Shown here in pieces: positions 8,424 through 16,936 of a DNA stretch of 53,610 nucleotides. The position numbers were made by a program, and so were the translations under genes. Positions within the stretch are counted from its first letter, which is position 1, and every line of letters starts with the position of its first letter. The DNA is from Selenomonas sp. oral taxon 126 (lineage in GTDB: Bacteria; Bacillota; Negativicutes; Selenomonadales; Selenomonadaceae). Below the pieces are notes generated by a model. That model was given only the letters and a program-made list of their open reading frames with translations. It had not been told where the DNA came from and ran no database searches. Where the stretch lies: positions 1,265,893-1,319,502 of the forward strand of contig NZ_CP016201.1 in NCBI RefSeq assembly GCF_001683335.1, given 5' to 3'.

Positions 8424-9713
8424 ATGCGAAAAATATATGTCATTCATCAGTGGGTGAGCCTCATCTGCGCCATCTTCCTGCTGCTGCTGACGCTGACGGG
8501 GCTGCCGCTGCTCTTTCGCGGGGAGATTAACGCGTGGAATACGCTGAATCTGCCCGCGCGCGGCGGAGCGCTTCCACTCTCTGAGATCTGGGCGGCGCTG
8601 CCCGAGGGGCGGGCTGCGCTCACGGAGGCGTTTCCCACGAAAGAGATTCTCGCGGTCACGCCGGATGCCTCGGACGGGACGCTCTACTTCCTCGTCAAGG
8701 ATCGTGGAGGGAAGGCGTCTCGAGCGCATATGCGCATGGGCGGCGAGCAGATCATGTACGATGTGCGGACGGGGGCGCTCTTTGACCGCAAGGATCGCGT
8801 CTACCGCTCCGAGGCGGTGCAGGCGTTCATGCACACAATGCACGTCCTGCACGTCCGCATGGGCATGGGCGAGGGAGGGCGCGACTTCCTCGCCGTCATG
8901 TGCGCCCTCTCCGTCGTCTCGATTGTGACGGGTGTCTATCTCTACCTGCCGATGATGAAAAGCCTCGCCTTCGGTGTGCGCAGACGCAGGAGCAGCCGCC
9001 TCTTCTGGTCGGACTGGCACAAGCTCGCCTCGATCTTTGCCGGCACGTGGGCTGTCCTCATGTGCGTCAGCGGCATTTTCATCGTGCTCTATTCCATCGG
9101 TATCCGCGACTACCACCGCACGGCGCACGCGCTTGCCGCAGAGCATTTTGCCGTGCAGACGAATGCGCTACAGATCTCGTCGGAGGAGGCGTATGCGCGG
9201 ATTGCGGCGGAGTTCCCGCAGAAGGATGTCATCTCCATGCGGCTGCCGTCGGAGGACAGTGCCTACTATATCTTCCAGATTGCAGCGCCGACCGTGCGCG
9301 CAACGGATTTCGCGCTGGGCGAGCAGGCGTATCTGCCCGCTTCGGGGGACGGCGCGCCGCTCTTTGTCCCCGTGCCCGCATGGCTGACGATGGCGCCGTT
9401 CTTCCTGAATATGCACATCCACAATCATGAGCTGCTCGCGGAGAAAATATTCTGGGCGCTGCTCATCCTCATGACGGCGGCGATGATTGTCACGGGGATC
9501 GTGCTCTGGCTGACGCGCTGGCGTAACGTCATCTCTGCCGCCGCCGATGCCGCGCAGAGGCGGACGAATGCGGCGTGGGAGGAGCCCGTGCGCGTTGCCG
9601 TGCTGACGATGATTGTCATGATTGCGCCGATGTACGGTGCGGTCGGGGAGGGGCTGGCGCTCGCACTCAGCGCCTATCTCGTCTACTACTTTGTGCGCGC
9701 TGTGCGCAGATGA
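8424..9713 (+). CDS. PepSY-associated transmembrane protein
   Basis: 429 residues from ATG 8424; GGGGA lies six bases upstream, so the TTG at 8406 is not needed. The N-terminus MRKIYVIHQWVSL followed by a long hydrophobic helix is typical of the PepSY-TM / iron-regulated membrane protein family. Further membrane segments are seen at about 165-190 (AVMCALSVVSIVTGVYLYLP), 205-235, 345-370 and 385-420. Conserved His residues sit at helix ends (MHTMHVLH, MHIHNHE). Homologues are linked to iron or heme uptake, in some cases as membrane reductases; the exact role here is inferred. Only 27 bp separate it from the P-type ATPase gene, suggesting one operon. Confidence 0.8.
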   Translation: MRKIYVIHQWVSLICAIFLLLLTLTGLPLLFRGEINAWNTLNLPARGGALPLSEIWAALPEGRAALTEAFPTKEILAVTPDASDGTLYFLVKDRGGKASRAHMRMGGEQIMYDVRTGALFDRKDRVYRSEAVQAFMHTMHVLHVRMGMGEGGRDFLAVMCALSVVSIVTGVYLYLPMMKSLAFGVRRRRSSRLFWSDWHKLASIFAGTWAVLMCVSGIFIVLYSIGIRDYHRTAHALAAEHFAVQTNALQISSEEAYARIAAEFPQKDVISMRLPSEDSAYYIFQIAAPTVRATDFALGEQAYLPASGDGAPLFVPVPAWLTMAPFFLNMHIHNHELLAEKIFWALLILMTAAMIVTGIVLWLTRWRNVISAAADAAQRRTNAAWEEPVRVAVLTMIVMIAPMYGAVGEGLALALSAYLVYYFVRAVRR

Positions 9714-9740
9714 TGTTGTGTTTGGGGAAGGGGAGCGGTC

Positions 9741-12405
9741 TTGAAATTCACGGGACTTACATCGGCTGAGGCGGAGGCGTCGCGCCGCGCGCACGGGGCG
9801 AATCGCATCCCCGAGCCGCAGTGGATGACGTTCGGGCAGGCGTTCATGGAGACGTTCCGCGATCCGATGATCCGCATCCTGCTCGTCATGGTCGCGCTCA
9901 TGATCGCGATGTACTTCGCGGGGCACGCGGAGATCTACGAGCCGGTTGGCACGATTGTGACCGTCATCATCGTGGCGACGGTGACGGCGCGGACGAATGT
10001 TGCGAGCGATACGGAGTACCGTGCCCTGCGCGCGCGCACGGCAAAGGATACGGCGAAGGTCTGCCGCGACGGGGGGCTTGTCGTCCTGCCTGTGGATGAT
10101 ATCGTGGTTGGTGACCATGTGATTTTGCAGGGCGGCAACAAGATCCCTGCGGATGGACTGCTGATCTCGGGCGATCTGCGCGTCAACAACACGGCGCTGA
10201 ACGGGGAGACGGAGGAGTGCCCGAAGCTGCCCGCAGACACGCACTATCGCTTTCCCGCCGAGATCACGGGCGACAGCTTTGTCGACAGATCGACCCTCTT
10301 TCGCGGGAGTGTCGTCTTTGACGGCGAGGGCGTGATGGAGGTGCGCCGCGTCGGCACGGGCACGATGATGGGGAAGATGGCGGCAGAGATGCAGGCGCGT
10401 GAGCCGGACTCCCCCCTGCAGGTAAAGCTCGCGAGGCTCGCCGATCAGATCTCGGCGTTCGGCTACATCTCCGGGCTCGTCATCATCGCGCTCTACATGA
10501 TGTTCTTTGCCCTGCATGCGGGTGGGCTCGAGGCATATGTCATGGGCGGATGGAGTCAGATCCTTGTGGATCTGATACAGGCGGTCTCACTCGCCATCCT
10601 CATCATCGTCTGCGCCGTGCCCGAGGGGCTGCCGCTCATGATCTCGCTCGTGCTCATGCAGAATACGAGCCGCATGCTCGCGCGCGGCGTCCTTGTGCGC
10701 CGTGCGGTCGGTATCGAGACGGCGGGCTCGCTGAACATCCTCTTCAGCGACAAGACGGGCACGATCACGGGCGGACAGCTCGAGGTGGTGGAATTCTTCA
10801 CCGCAGACGGCAGCGTCCTCGCGCAGATTGAGGAGCATGAGGCACTCCATGAAAAGCTGAAACTCGCCATCGGCATGAACTCCGCCGCCATGTACGACGA
10901 GCAGGGTGCGGTCGTCGGCGGCAATCCGACCGATCAGGCGGTCATGCGTTTCCTCGGGGCAGAGACCTACCGTGCGATGCAGGCAAATGACGGCTACCGC
11001 GTCGGACAGCGGCAGACGTTTAACTCGACGAACAAATTCAGTCAGGCACAGCTGCCCGCGCGCGGTACGGTCGTCTACAAGGGCGCACCCGAGGCGCTGC
11101 TCGCGCGGGCGAAATACGCGCTCACGGCGGACGGGGCAGTCGCCCGCTTCGATGCGGCGCAGCTGAACGAAAAAATAAACGCCTATGCCGCGCGAGCCAT
11201 GCGCGTCTTGGCGTTTGGATACTCGACGCAGTCCTTCCGCAAGAATGAGATCAATGCGGATGTCGTGCTCATCGGGCTTGCTGCAATCCGCGATGATGTG
11301 CGCCCCGAGGCGCGCGAGGCGATTGCGGAGGTACAGGCGGCGGGCGTGCAGGTCGTCATGGTGACGGGCGACCGCCGCGAGACCGCCGTTGCGATTGCGC
11401 GCGATGCGGGGCTCCTGCGCGCTGACGGCGACCTCGTCCTCACGAGCAGCGATCTCGCGTTGATGAGAGACGAGGAGGTGCAGCGCGTCCTGCCGCAGCT
11501 GCGCGTCATTGCGCGCGCGCTGCCGACGGACAAGTCGCGCATCGTACGCCTCTCGCAGCAGATGAACCTTGTCGTCGGCATGACGGGGGATGGGGTCAAC
11601 GACTCGCCCGCGCTCCGGCGCGGATGTCGGCTTTGCCATGGGCAGCGGCACGGAGGCGGCGCGGGATGCGGGGGACATCGTCATCCTTGACGACAACTTC
11701 CGCTCGATCAAGGACGCCATCCTCTACGGGCGCACGATCTACAACAACATCCTGAAATTCTGTCGCTTCCAGCTCGTCATCAACATTGCGGCGGTTGTCG
11801 TGAGCGCCGCCGCGCCCTTCTTCGGCATCATCGAGCCGCTGCGCGTCACGCATCTCCTCTTCATCAACCTCGTCATGGACAGCCTCGGCGCAATCATGCT
11901 CGGCAACGAACCCGCGCACGAGAGCTATATGCGCGAGAAGCCGCGCCGCCGCGACGCGAACCTCATCAGCCCCTCGATGACCGTGCAGATTGTCTGCATG
12001 GGCGCGTGGCTCGTCCTCCTCAGCTTCTTCTTCCTGACCGACGCGCGCATTGCCGCCGCCTTCGACGGAAAGGCGGAGCACTATACGGCGTACTTCCTGC
12101 TCTTCGTCATTGCGGCGCTTATGAACGGATTTAACGTGCGCTCCACGGGCTTCGGGATCTTCCGCGATCTCGGCGAGAACATAGACTTCCTCAAAGTCTG
12201 GGCAGGGATTGTCCTCATCATGGCGGCAATCATCAACGCGCCTTACATCCCGCACTCCGTTGGCGCATGGATCGGCGGCATGTTCAGCACGACCCCCATC
12301 CATGCGGGCGGCTGGGCACTCGTCTTCCTACTCGCTGCGACGATGATACCTGTTGATTTGATGAGGAAGGCAGTGTGGAAGGGCTTTGTGCGGGCGAGAG
12401 GGTGA
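9741..12405 (+). pseudogene. P-type cation-transporting ATPase (calcium-type), interrupted by one frameshift
   Basis: Two adjacent frames together give a full-length type II P-ATPase of about 885 residues. The first part (TTG 9741, AAGGGGAG upstream) has the actuator loop NTALNGETEE, the PEGLP membrane motif near residue 294, the phosphorylation site SDKTGTITGG (Asp near 337), KGAPE near 447 and MTGDGVNDSPAL near 613. There the frame is lost at 11616-11622, and in the next frame GADVGFAMGSGTEAARDAG continues directly into the C-terminal membrane domain, ending at 12405. Loss of one CG from a CGCGCG run (or gain of one base) would explain it. All catalytic motifs are intact, so a sequencing error or a recent mutation is likely. 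The PEGLP motif suggests Ca2+ (or Mn2+) export. Confidence 0.88.
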
Positions 12406-12640
12406 ATGACATGCTTGGTGTGGTTGAGGGAACCAATGACGTTATGCCGTGCATATGCGTAGAGCAGTGTGATGCCCAAAAGCGAACCCTAGTGGAGCAA
12501 GTGAGTAAAGTTGCTGACCTGTCCAAGAAGCAAGTCCGCAGGACGAAGCTGATTGGGAAACAGGTCGTATGGGAAAACGTCCCAAGAACACAAGCGCAAG
12601 CGAAGTGTGATTGGTTGACGTTGACCGCTCGCGGTACGCC

Positions 12641-12689
12641 CCGTCGGATTTCTTTCGTTCAAGCGAAGCGCGTTTAAGAAGTCCGACGG
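12641..12689 (+). repeat. 49-base hairpin unit, copy 1
   Basis: CCGTCGGA (12641-12648) pairs perfectly with TCCGACGG (12682-12689), and TTTCTT with AAGAAG extends the stem to 14 bp. The copy at 15657-15705 is inverted and has two changes in one arm that are exactly matched in the other arm (GT/AC becomes TG/CA). Confidence 0.75.
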
Positions 12690-12696
12690 TATTTAA

Positions 12697-12858
12697 GGAA
12701 GCACTGATAAATTCAGCACCGCCATCTTGACGCATCTTTTTTGCCCGCACTTCGTCGGCAAATCCTCCACATAGCTTTGGCTATGCGTCCGGTTTGCCTC
12801 CTTGTTCGAACGAAAAAATCTACGCCAATCTGACGGACTTCATTTTATCAGCGATTCC
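12697..12858 (+). mobile_element. 162-bp fold-back element (MITE-like), copy A
   Basis: Starts GGAAGCACTGATAAATTCAG and ends CATTTTATCAGCGATTCC, so the two ends are imperfect inverted repeats. It is flanked by an exact 4-bp duplication, TTAA at 12693-12696 and 12859-12862. Internal arms form a long hairpin (GGCAAATCC with GGTTTGCC; CATAGC with GCTATG). No coding capacity. This copy lies inside another repeat family. Confidence 0.88.
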
Positions 12859-12940
12859 TTAAGCGTACAAGCGCACGATCACTTGCGTAACTAAGCGTTC
12901 GCGTTGGGTTCACACTGCTCCATTATAATATCGAATCTAA

Positions 12941-13828
12941 TCACGCAAAATCCGGCACATACTGCGACCCCACCGCCTCCGCGCCCTGCACATAGACGCG
13001 CGTCATGCCGATCTCGCGCGCCACATCCACCACGGACTCATACTCGAACGTCGTGAGGCGGCGATGAAGCGGCGGGAACTCGTGCGCGCGGTAGAGCGGC
13101 GTATACTGCCGCATGAGACTCAGCTGAATTGCATCGCCGAACTCCGCCCACAGGCGCTCGACGAGTGCAATGCTCTCGTGGCGGTGTCCCGGCAGTACGA
13201 GATGGCGCACAAGCACACCGCTGAGAAGCTGTCCGTCGGGAGCAAACTGCACACTGCCGACCTGTGCGACCATTGCCGCAAGGGCATCCCATGCCACTGC
13301 TGCATAATCGGGCGCACACGAATAGAGCTGCCCGCTCTCCTCGCTCGCGTATTTCAGATCGGGGAGATAGATGTCCACCGCACCCGCAAGGCGCGCGATG
13401 TTCTCCGCCGTCTCATAGCCGCTCGTATTCCAGACGACGGGAAGCGTCAGCCCACGTGCCCGTGCGAGCGTGAGCGCAGAGAGAATCTGAGGCGTATAAT
13501 GCGTCGGTGTCACGAGGTCGAGCGTCGCCGCACCCTCTGCCGCGAGCGCGAGAAAGGCGGCGGCAAGCGCCTCCGTATCCATCTCTCTGCCGCGCCCTTC
13601 GTGACTGATTGCGTGATTCTGGCAGTAGACGCAACGCAGTGTGCAGTGCGCGAAGAACACCGCGCCCGCGCCATGCACGCCCACGAGACACGGCTCCTCC
13701 CAACGGTGCAGCATCGTACGTGCAACGCGCACAGCGCTGCACGCGCCGCAGAAGCCGCGCGCACCTGCATTCCGATTCACCCCGCAGCGGCGCGGGCAGA
13801 GCGTGCAGGACGCAAGCAAATCGTCCAT
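12941..13828 (-). CDS. PflX-like radical SAM protein
   Basis: 295 residues from ATG at 13826-13828, preceded by GGAGGAG; an upstream GTG would add ten residues but has no better site. The radical SAM cluster motif is C62-T-L-R-C66-V-Y-C69 followed by QNH, and an N-terminal Cys-rich zinc-ribbon-like segment (C8, C11, C15, C27, C30) precedes it. This layout matches the PflX group (COG1313), relatives of pyruvate formate-lyase activase whose substrate is not established. It lies downstream of the DeoR-type regulator on the same strand, but a terminator separates them. A role in activating a glycyl-radical or other enzyme is inference. Confidence 0.82.
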   Translation of the reverse strand: MDDLLASCTLCPRRCGVNRNAGARGFCGACSAVRVARTMLHRWEEPCLVGVHGAGAVFFAHCTLRCVYCQNHAISHEGRGREMDTEALAAAFLALAAEGAATLDLVTPTHYTPQILSALTLARARGLTLPVVWNTSGYETAENIARLAGAVDIYLPDLKYASEESGQLYSCAPDYAAVAWDALAAMVAQVGSVQFAPDGQLLSGVLVRHLVLPGHRHESIALVERLWAEFGDAIQLSLMRQYTPLYRAHEFPPLHRRLTTFEYESVVDVAREIGMTRVYVQGAEAVGSQYVPDFA

Positions 13829-13858
13829 CAAACTCCTCCTTTCCCCGTATTTTCCCAC

Positions 13859-13888
13859 AAAAAAACCGAGACGGCAAGACCGTCCCGG
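13859..13888 (-). terminator. Rho-independent terminator of the DeoR-family gene
   Basis: CCGAGACGG (13866-13874) pairs with CCGTCCCGG (13880-13888) with one mismatch. On the minus strand it is followed by a run of seven or more T. Confidence 0.8.
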
Positions 13889-13918
13889 CTTTTGTTACGA
13901 TACTACAAACTACAATCC

Positions 13919-14686
13919 TTACGGCAGAACGATATCCACACCGAGCTCCGCCGCTGCCGCGCGAATGTCCGAGGGCGGCTCCGTATCCGTCACAAGCCCT
14001 GCGAGCGCATTGAGCGGCGCATAGTCATAGTTGCCGTCCGTCGAGAGCTTGCGCGCCTCTGCAACCACATAGGCACGCTTGCTGCGCGCGATGATGCGCG
14101 CCTTGTTCAGCCCGTCGTCGATGTCGTAGGTGGACACGCTGTTCCCCTTGACATCCACGCCGACCGCGCCCACAAAGGCGATGTCGGGCTTGAGTCTGCC
14201 GATGAAATCCTGCGTCATGCCGCCCCAGAATCCATCGCGTCCGCGATTGATCTGCCCGCCGGCAAAGATCAGCTCGATGCGCGGGTTGCGCGCGAGCACG
14301 CCGAGCACGTCGACCATGTTCGTCACAACCGTCAGATCGCGGTCGCTCTTCATCAGGAGCTCTGCAATCGCGAGATTGCTCGTGGAGACATCGAGGAAGA
14401 CCATATCCTTCTCCTGAATGAGGGATACGGCAGCCTGCGCGATGCGGCGCTTCGCCTCGATATCCATGTGACGGTGACGGCTGACCTCGATCATGTGCAC
14501 ACTCTGCGTCAGTTTCACGGCGCCGCCATAGGTGCGCTTCAGACGTCCCTGCCGTTCGAGTGAGCCCAGATCCTTGCGGATGCAGTCTTCGGTAACCTTG
14601 AATTTGGCGCTGAGCTCTTTGACCTTTACCTTGCCGTCACGCTCCACCATGCGGACGATGAGCTCTTGGCGCTCCTCCAGAAACAT
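13919..14686 (-). CDS. DeoR-family transcriptional regulator
   Basis: 255 residues from ATG at 14684-14686 with AAAGGAGTG upstream. Residues about 1-60 are the DeoR helix-turn-helix (ERQELIVRMVERDGKVKVK, then a recognition helix IRKDLGSLERQGRLKRTYGG). Residues about 75-250 are the sugar-phosphate sensor fold typical of the family (VFLDVSTSNLAIAELL, TVVTNMVDVL, FVGAVGVD, KRAYVVAEARKL). Such proteins usually repress sugar or nucleoside catabolic operons and release DNA on binding a phosphorylated sugar. No obvious sugar operon is adjacent, so the target is unknown; autoregulation through AT-rich palindromes upstream (14825-14860) is possible. Confidence 0.88.
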   Translation of the reverse strand: MFLEERQELIVRMVERDGKVKVKELSAKFKVTEDCIRKDLGSLERQGRLKRTYGGAVKLTQSVHMIEVSRHRHMDIEAKRRIAQAAVSLIQEKDMVFLDVSTSNLAIAELLMKSDRDLTVVTNMVDVLGVLARNPRIELIFAGGQINRGRDGFWGGMTQDFIGRLKPDIAFVGAVGVDVKGNSVSTYDIDDGLNKARIIARSKRAYVVAEARKLSTDGNYDYAPLNALAGLVTDTEPPSDIRAAAAELGVDIVLP

Positions 14687-14763
14687 GATATTCACTCCTT
14701 TGCGCAGATGAAATTGCAACGCTCATATATCTGCTGTCAATGAGCCGTCCATCCTTTTTTTTT

Positions 14764-14792
14764 AGTGTAACTCAAAATCGCGAAAATAGCAA
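14764..14792 (-). promoter_or_regulatory. Probable promoter of the DeoR-family gene
   Basis: On the minus strand TTGCTA (14787-14792) and TACACT (14764-14769) are 17 bp apart, about 80 bases upstream of the start codon. Farther upstream, 14800-14880 is strikingly AT-rich and holds two short palindromes (GAATATATTC, TCTATTATAATAGA) that could be operators. Confidence 0.5.
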
Positions 14793-14912
14793 GACTATTT
14801 TATCTATTGAAGCAAATTTATAAGAGTGAATTCATTGAATATATTCTATTATAATAGACAATATCCTCTATTTACACTCATTAAATTGCAATTATAGGTA
14901 AATGAAATGAGA

Positions 14913-15003
14913 AACTGCCCACATTCTCCCGTGTTATGCGTCGGAAAATGCACTGTTTCGGCGGCAGCCGACGCATACGCGCAGGGGAGATCTGTGGGCA
15001 GTT
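14913..15003. other. Large interrupted inverted repeat / hairpin
   Basis: AACTGCCCACA (14913-14923) is perfectly complementary to TGTGGGCAGTT (14993-15003). Inside it, CTCCC pairs with GGGAG (14926-14930 / 14985-14989), and ATGCGTCGG (14936-14944) pairs with CCGACGCAT (14968-14976). It occupies the 430-bp gene-free stretch between the DeoR and GtrA genes. Read on the minus strand it ends in a T-rich tract (TTTCTCATTTCATTT), so it may end the gtrA transcript, but it is much larger than an ordinary terminator. A structured RNA is the alternative. No convincing gene is seen in 14687-15115. Confidence 0.5.
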
Positions 15004-15115
15004 GTCGAAAAAAGTGGGGGAGCCGACGATTTTGAAGTATTCGTGCGTGGAAATGTGACAACTTCATCCGTTCCTTCGGTGCTTGCAGAGTCGGCAGAGA
15101 GTTGCTAGAATGGAA

Positions 15116-15499
15116 TCAGTTGCCGAGCACTGCACGGCGCTTGAGAACGTAGTTCCACACCATGACGATGCCGGCGGCGATGAGCTTTGCGATCATGTAG
15201 TAGATATGGATGAAGTCAACGAGTACCCACATGAGCAGCTGGTTGAGTCCGAGTCCTGCGATGCTCGAGCCAAAGAAGAGCATCTTCGCGCGGCGTGTCT
15301 GCGCGTTTGCCCCACGAAAGACGCAGACGAGGCAGAGCCAGTAGTTGACGAGGACGGAGATGGTGAAGGAGATGCCTGCCGAGAGGAGGTAGTGGAGGCC
15401 GCCGTACTCGGTGAGGATGTAGAGCAGGCCGTAGTCGAGGAGGAAGCACGCGCCGCCGACGAGGACGAAGCGGGCGATTTCATAGAGTCTGGGTGACAT
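15116..15499 (-). CDS. GtrA-family membrane protein
   Basis: 127 residues from ATG at 15497-15499 (GAGG a few bases upstream). Four hydrophobic segments, typical of GtrA: about 7-27 (ARFVLVGGACFLLDYGLLYI), 35-58, 72-92 and 98-118. The hallmark FVLVGG...LDYGLLY start and the closing WNYVLKRRAVL tail are present. GtrA proteins are small inner-membrane proteins thought to help move undecaprenyl-phosphate-linked glucose or other sugars across the membrane for cell-surface polysaccharides. It stands alone here without a dedicated glucosyltransferase, so its pathway is unclear. Confidence 0.85.
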   Translation of the reverse strand: MSPRLYEIARFVLVGGACFLLDYGLLYILTEYGGLHYLLSAGISFTISVLVNYWLCLVCVFRGANAQTRRAKMLFFGSSIAGLGLNQLLMWVLVDFIHIYYMIAKLIAAGIVMVWNYVLKRRAVLGN

Positions 15500-15539
15500 G
15501 GAATACCTCGTGTGAGATGATTTTTCTAAGTGGTGCAAG

Positions 15540-15782
15540 CCCTGCGCGAACGCTTAGTTGCGTAAGCGGTCGGGGGATTGCGCGTGCATGTACGCCGTAC
15601 GTACTCCACGCAAACGCCTCGTTACGCAAGCGGTCGCGTTCTCGTTCGCCTAAATACCTGCGGACTTCTTAAACGCGCTTCGCTTGAACGAAAGAAATCC
15701 GCAGGGGGCGAGTCGAACGCTTTTCTCCGCTTGCTTCACTAGGGTTTGCTTTGGAGCATCGTACGGCTTCGTTTCCCTCGTA
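15540..15782 (-). repeat. Composite dispersed repeat, copy 2 (inverted relative to copy 1)
   Basis: Read on the minus strand it shares with 12426-12908 the block AACCCTAGTGAAGCAAGC, the 49-base hairpin (15657-15705; arms CCTGCGGA and TCCGCAGG) and the right end ACTAAGCGTTCGCG. It lacks the 162-bp fold-back element and about 130 bases of middle sequence present in copy 1. It fills the gap between the GtrA and ApbE genes; no clear apbE promoter was recognised, so the repeat may carry it. Limits approximate. Confidence 0.6.
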
Positions 15783-15821
15783 AAGATACAGAGATGTTTC
15801 CTCTATTTGAAAGGAATACAT

Positions 15822-16868
15822 ATGATAGGTAGATTCTTCACATTTGCTAAAATTCCTGCTCTCGCGTGTCTTTGCGCAGCATTGCTCCTCGGCGGATGCG
15901 GGGGAGGGGGAGCGGTGACGGCGGAGGAGACGAAGCTCGTCATGGGGACGGTGGCGCGGCTCACGGTGCGCGCGGACGAGATTACGTCGCAGGCGGCGCT
16001 GCGCGACGGGCTGGCGGTGCTCACGCAGACGGAGCACGATGCGGACGGGGCGGCGATTGCCGACCTTGAGGCTGCGGCGGGGACGGGCGAATGGCGGGAG
16101 ATATCGCCCGCACTCTATGAGACGCTGACCCTCGCGCAGGAGGTCGCACGGCGCTCAGACGGTGCATTCGATGTGACATCGGGGGCGCTCACGGAACTGT
16201 GGGAGCAGGCGCGTATGGAGAAGATTCCTCCGAGCGCCGAGGAGATTGCAGCAGCGCGCACGCAGGTCGGCTATACATCGTTCGAACTGCGCAGCGTCGA
16301 GGAGGGCGGTCAAACACGGTATGAAGCACGGCTGACGAAGGCGGGTATGAAGATCGATCGCGGCGCGCTCATCAAGGGGCTGGCACTCGACGGCATCCGC
16401 AGCACATGGCAAAAGGCAGACATCAAAAACGCGCTCGCCGATCTCGGTACGAGTTCTATTCTCGGCATGGGGGTGAATGAGGCGGGAGAGCCGTGGCAGA
16501 TCGGGATCCGAAATCCGCGCGGCGAGAGAGCGGGGGATGCGCTCGCCGTTCTTCCGCTTTCCAATGAAGTCCTCTCGGCATCGGGGGATGATGAGCGGTT
16601 CTTTCTCTATGAGGGGCGGCGGTATCATCACCTGATCGACCCGCGCACAGGCTATCCTGCGGACACAGGGCTTGCTTCGGTGGTGGTGACACTGCCGCTA
16701 AGCGCAGAGGATTTGCCCGCATGGCAGGGGCATATGGGGCTTCTCTCGGATATGCTGTCGACGGCGGTCTTTGTGCTCGGTCCGGAGGCGGGACGTGCCC
16801 TGCTTGCGGACTTTCCGCCCGCACTCGTCATTCTCATCGGGACGGATGGGAGACTCGTTGGGGAGTGA
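15822..16868 (+). CDS. apbE: FAD:protein FMN transferase (ApbE), lipoprotein
   Basis: 348 residues from ATG 15822 with AAGGAAT six bases upstream. The N-terminus is a lipoprotein signal peptide with lipobox LGGC (Cys26), so the enzyme is anchored outside the cytoplasmic membrane. ApbE moves FMN from FAD onto a Thr of extracytoplasmic flavoproteins such as RnfG/NqrC subunits, in a Mg2+-dependent reaction. Family motifs seen: VMGTVARLTV near the mature start, SDGAFDVTSGALTELW, GALIKGLALDGI, and the metal/FAD site ASGDDERFF...HHLIDPRTGYP near 245-275. Monocistronic, ending in a bidirectional terminator. The acceptor flavoprotein is not in this window. Confidence 0.92.
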   Translation: MIGRFFTFAKIPALACLCAALLLGGCGGGGAVTAEETKLVMGTVARLTVRADEITSQAALRDGLAVLTQTEHDADGAAIADLEAAAGTGEWREISPALYETLTLAQEVARRSDGAFDVTSGALTELWEQARMEKIPPSAEEIAAARTQVGYTSFELRSVEEGGQTRYEARLTKAGMKIDRGALIKGLALDGIRSTWQKADIKNALADLGTSSILGMGVNEAGEPWQIGIRNPRGERAGDALAVLPLSNEVLSASGDDERFFLYEGRRYHHLIDPRTGYPADTGLASVVVTLPLSAEDLPAWQGHMGLLSDMLSTAVFVLGPEAGRALLADFPPALVILIGTDGRLVGE

Positions 16869-16874
16869 AAAACG

Positions 16875-16919
16875 CATACAAAAACTCTGCCGCTTTGGCT
16901 GCGGCAGAGTTTTTGTATG
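16875..16919. terminator. Bidirectional terminator between apbE and the CBS-ACT gene
   Basis: CATACAAAAACTCTGCCGC from 16875 pairs with GCGGCAGAGTTTTTGTATG ending at 16919. A/T-rich arms at the base give a U-run on both strands, serving the two convergent genes. Confidence 0.85.
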
Positions 16920-16936
16920 GATGAAGGAAGGTGTGT

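Larger units (their letters stand above)
12426..12908 (+). repeat. Composite dispersed repeat, copy 1 (with a nested fold-back element)
   Basis: The stretch after the ATPase holds no credible gene. It shares several blocks with the reverse complement of 15540-15782: GATGC near 12470 followed by AACCCTAGTGRAGCAAG, a 49-base hairpin at 12641-12689, and a right end ACTAAGCGTTCGCG at about 12895-12908. A 162-bp fold-back element sits at 12697-12858, just after the hairpin. The outer limits are approximate. The rest of 12406-12940 shows nothing else recognisable. Confidence 0.6.

Noticed and set aside
12375-12677. A 100-residue open frame ending in RRISFVQAKRV
   Set aside because: It lies in the dispersed repeat; the same ending appears in the inverted copy at 15669 as a different frame continuation. 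No ribosome site fits and the frame is repeat sequence.
13064-14563. A 499-residue plus-strand frame
   Set aside because: Antisense to the radical SAM and DeoR genes, Arg/His-rich composition typical of GC-rich shadow frames, no ribosome site.
14849-15067. A 72-residue minus-strand frame in the DeoR-GtrA gap
   Set aside because: It runs through the large hairpin, has no ribosome site and no recognisable motif.
15669-16037. A 122-residue minus-strand frame
   Set aside because: Antisense to apbE and the second repeat copy; shares only the repeat-derived ISFVQAKRV tail.
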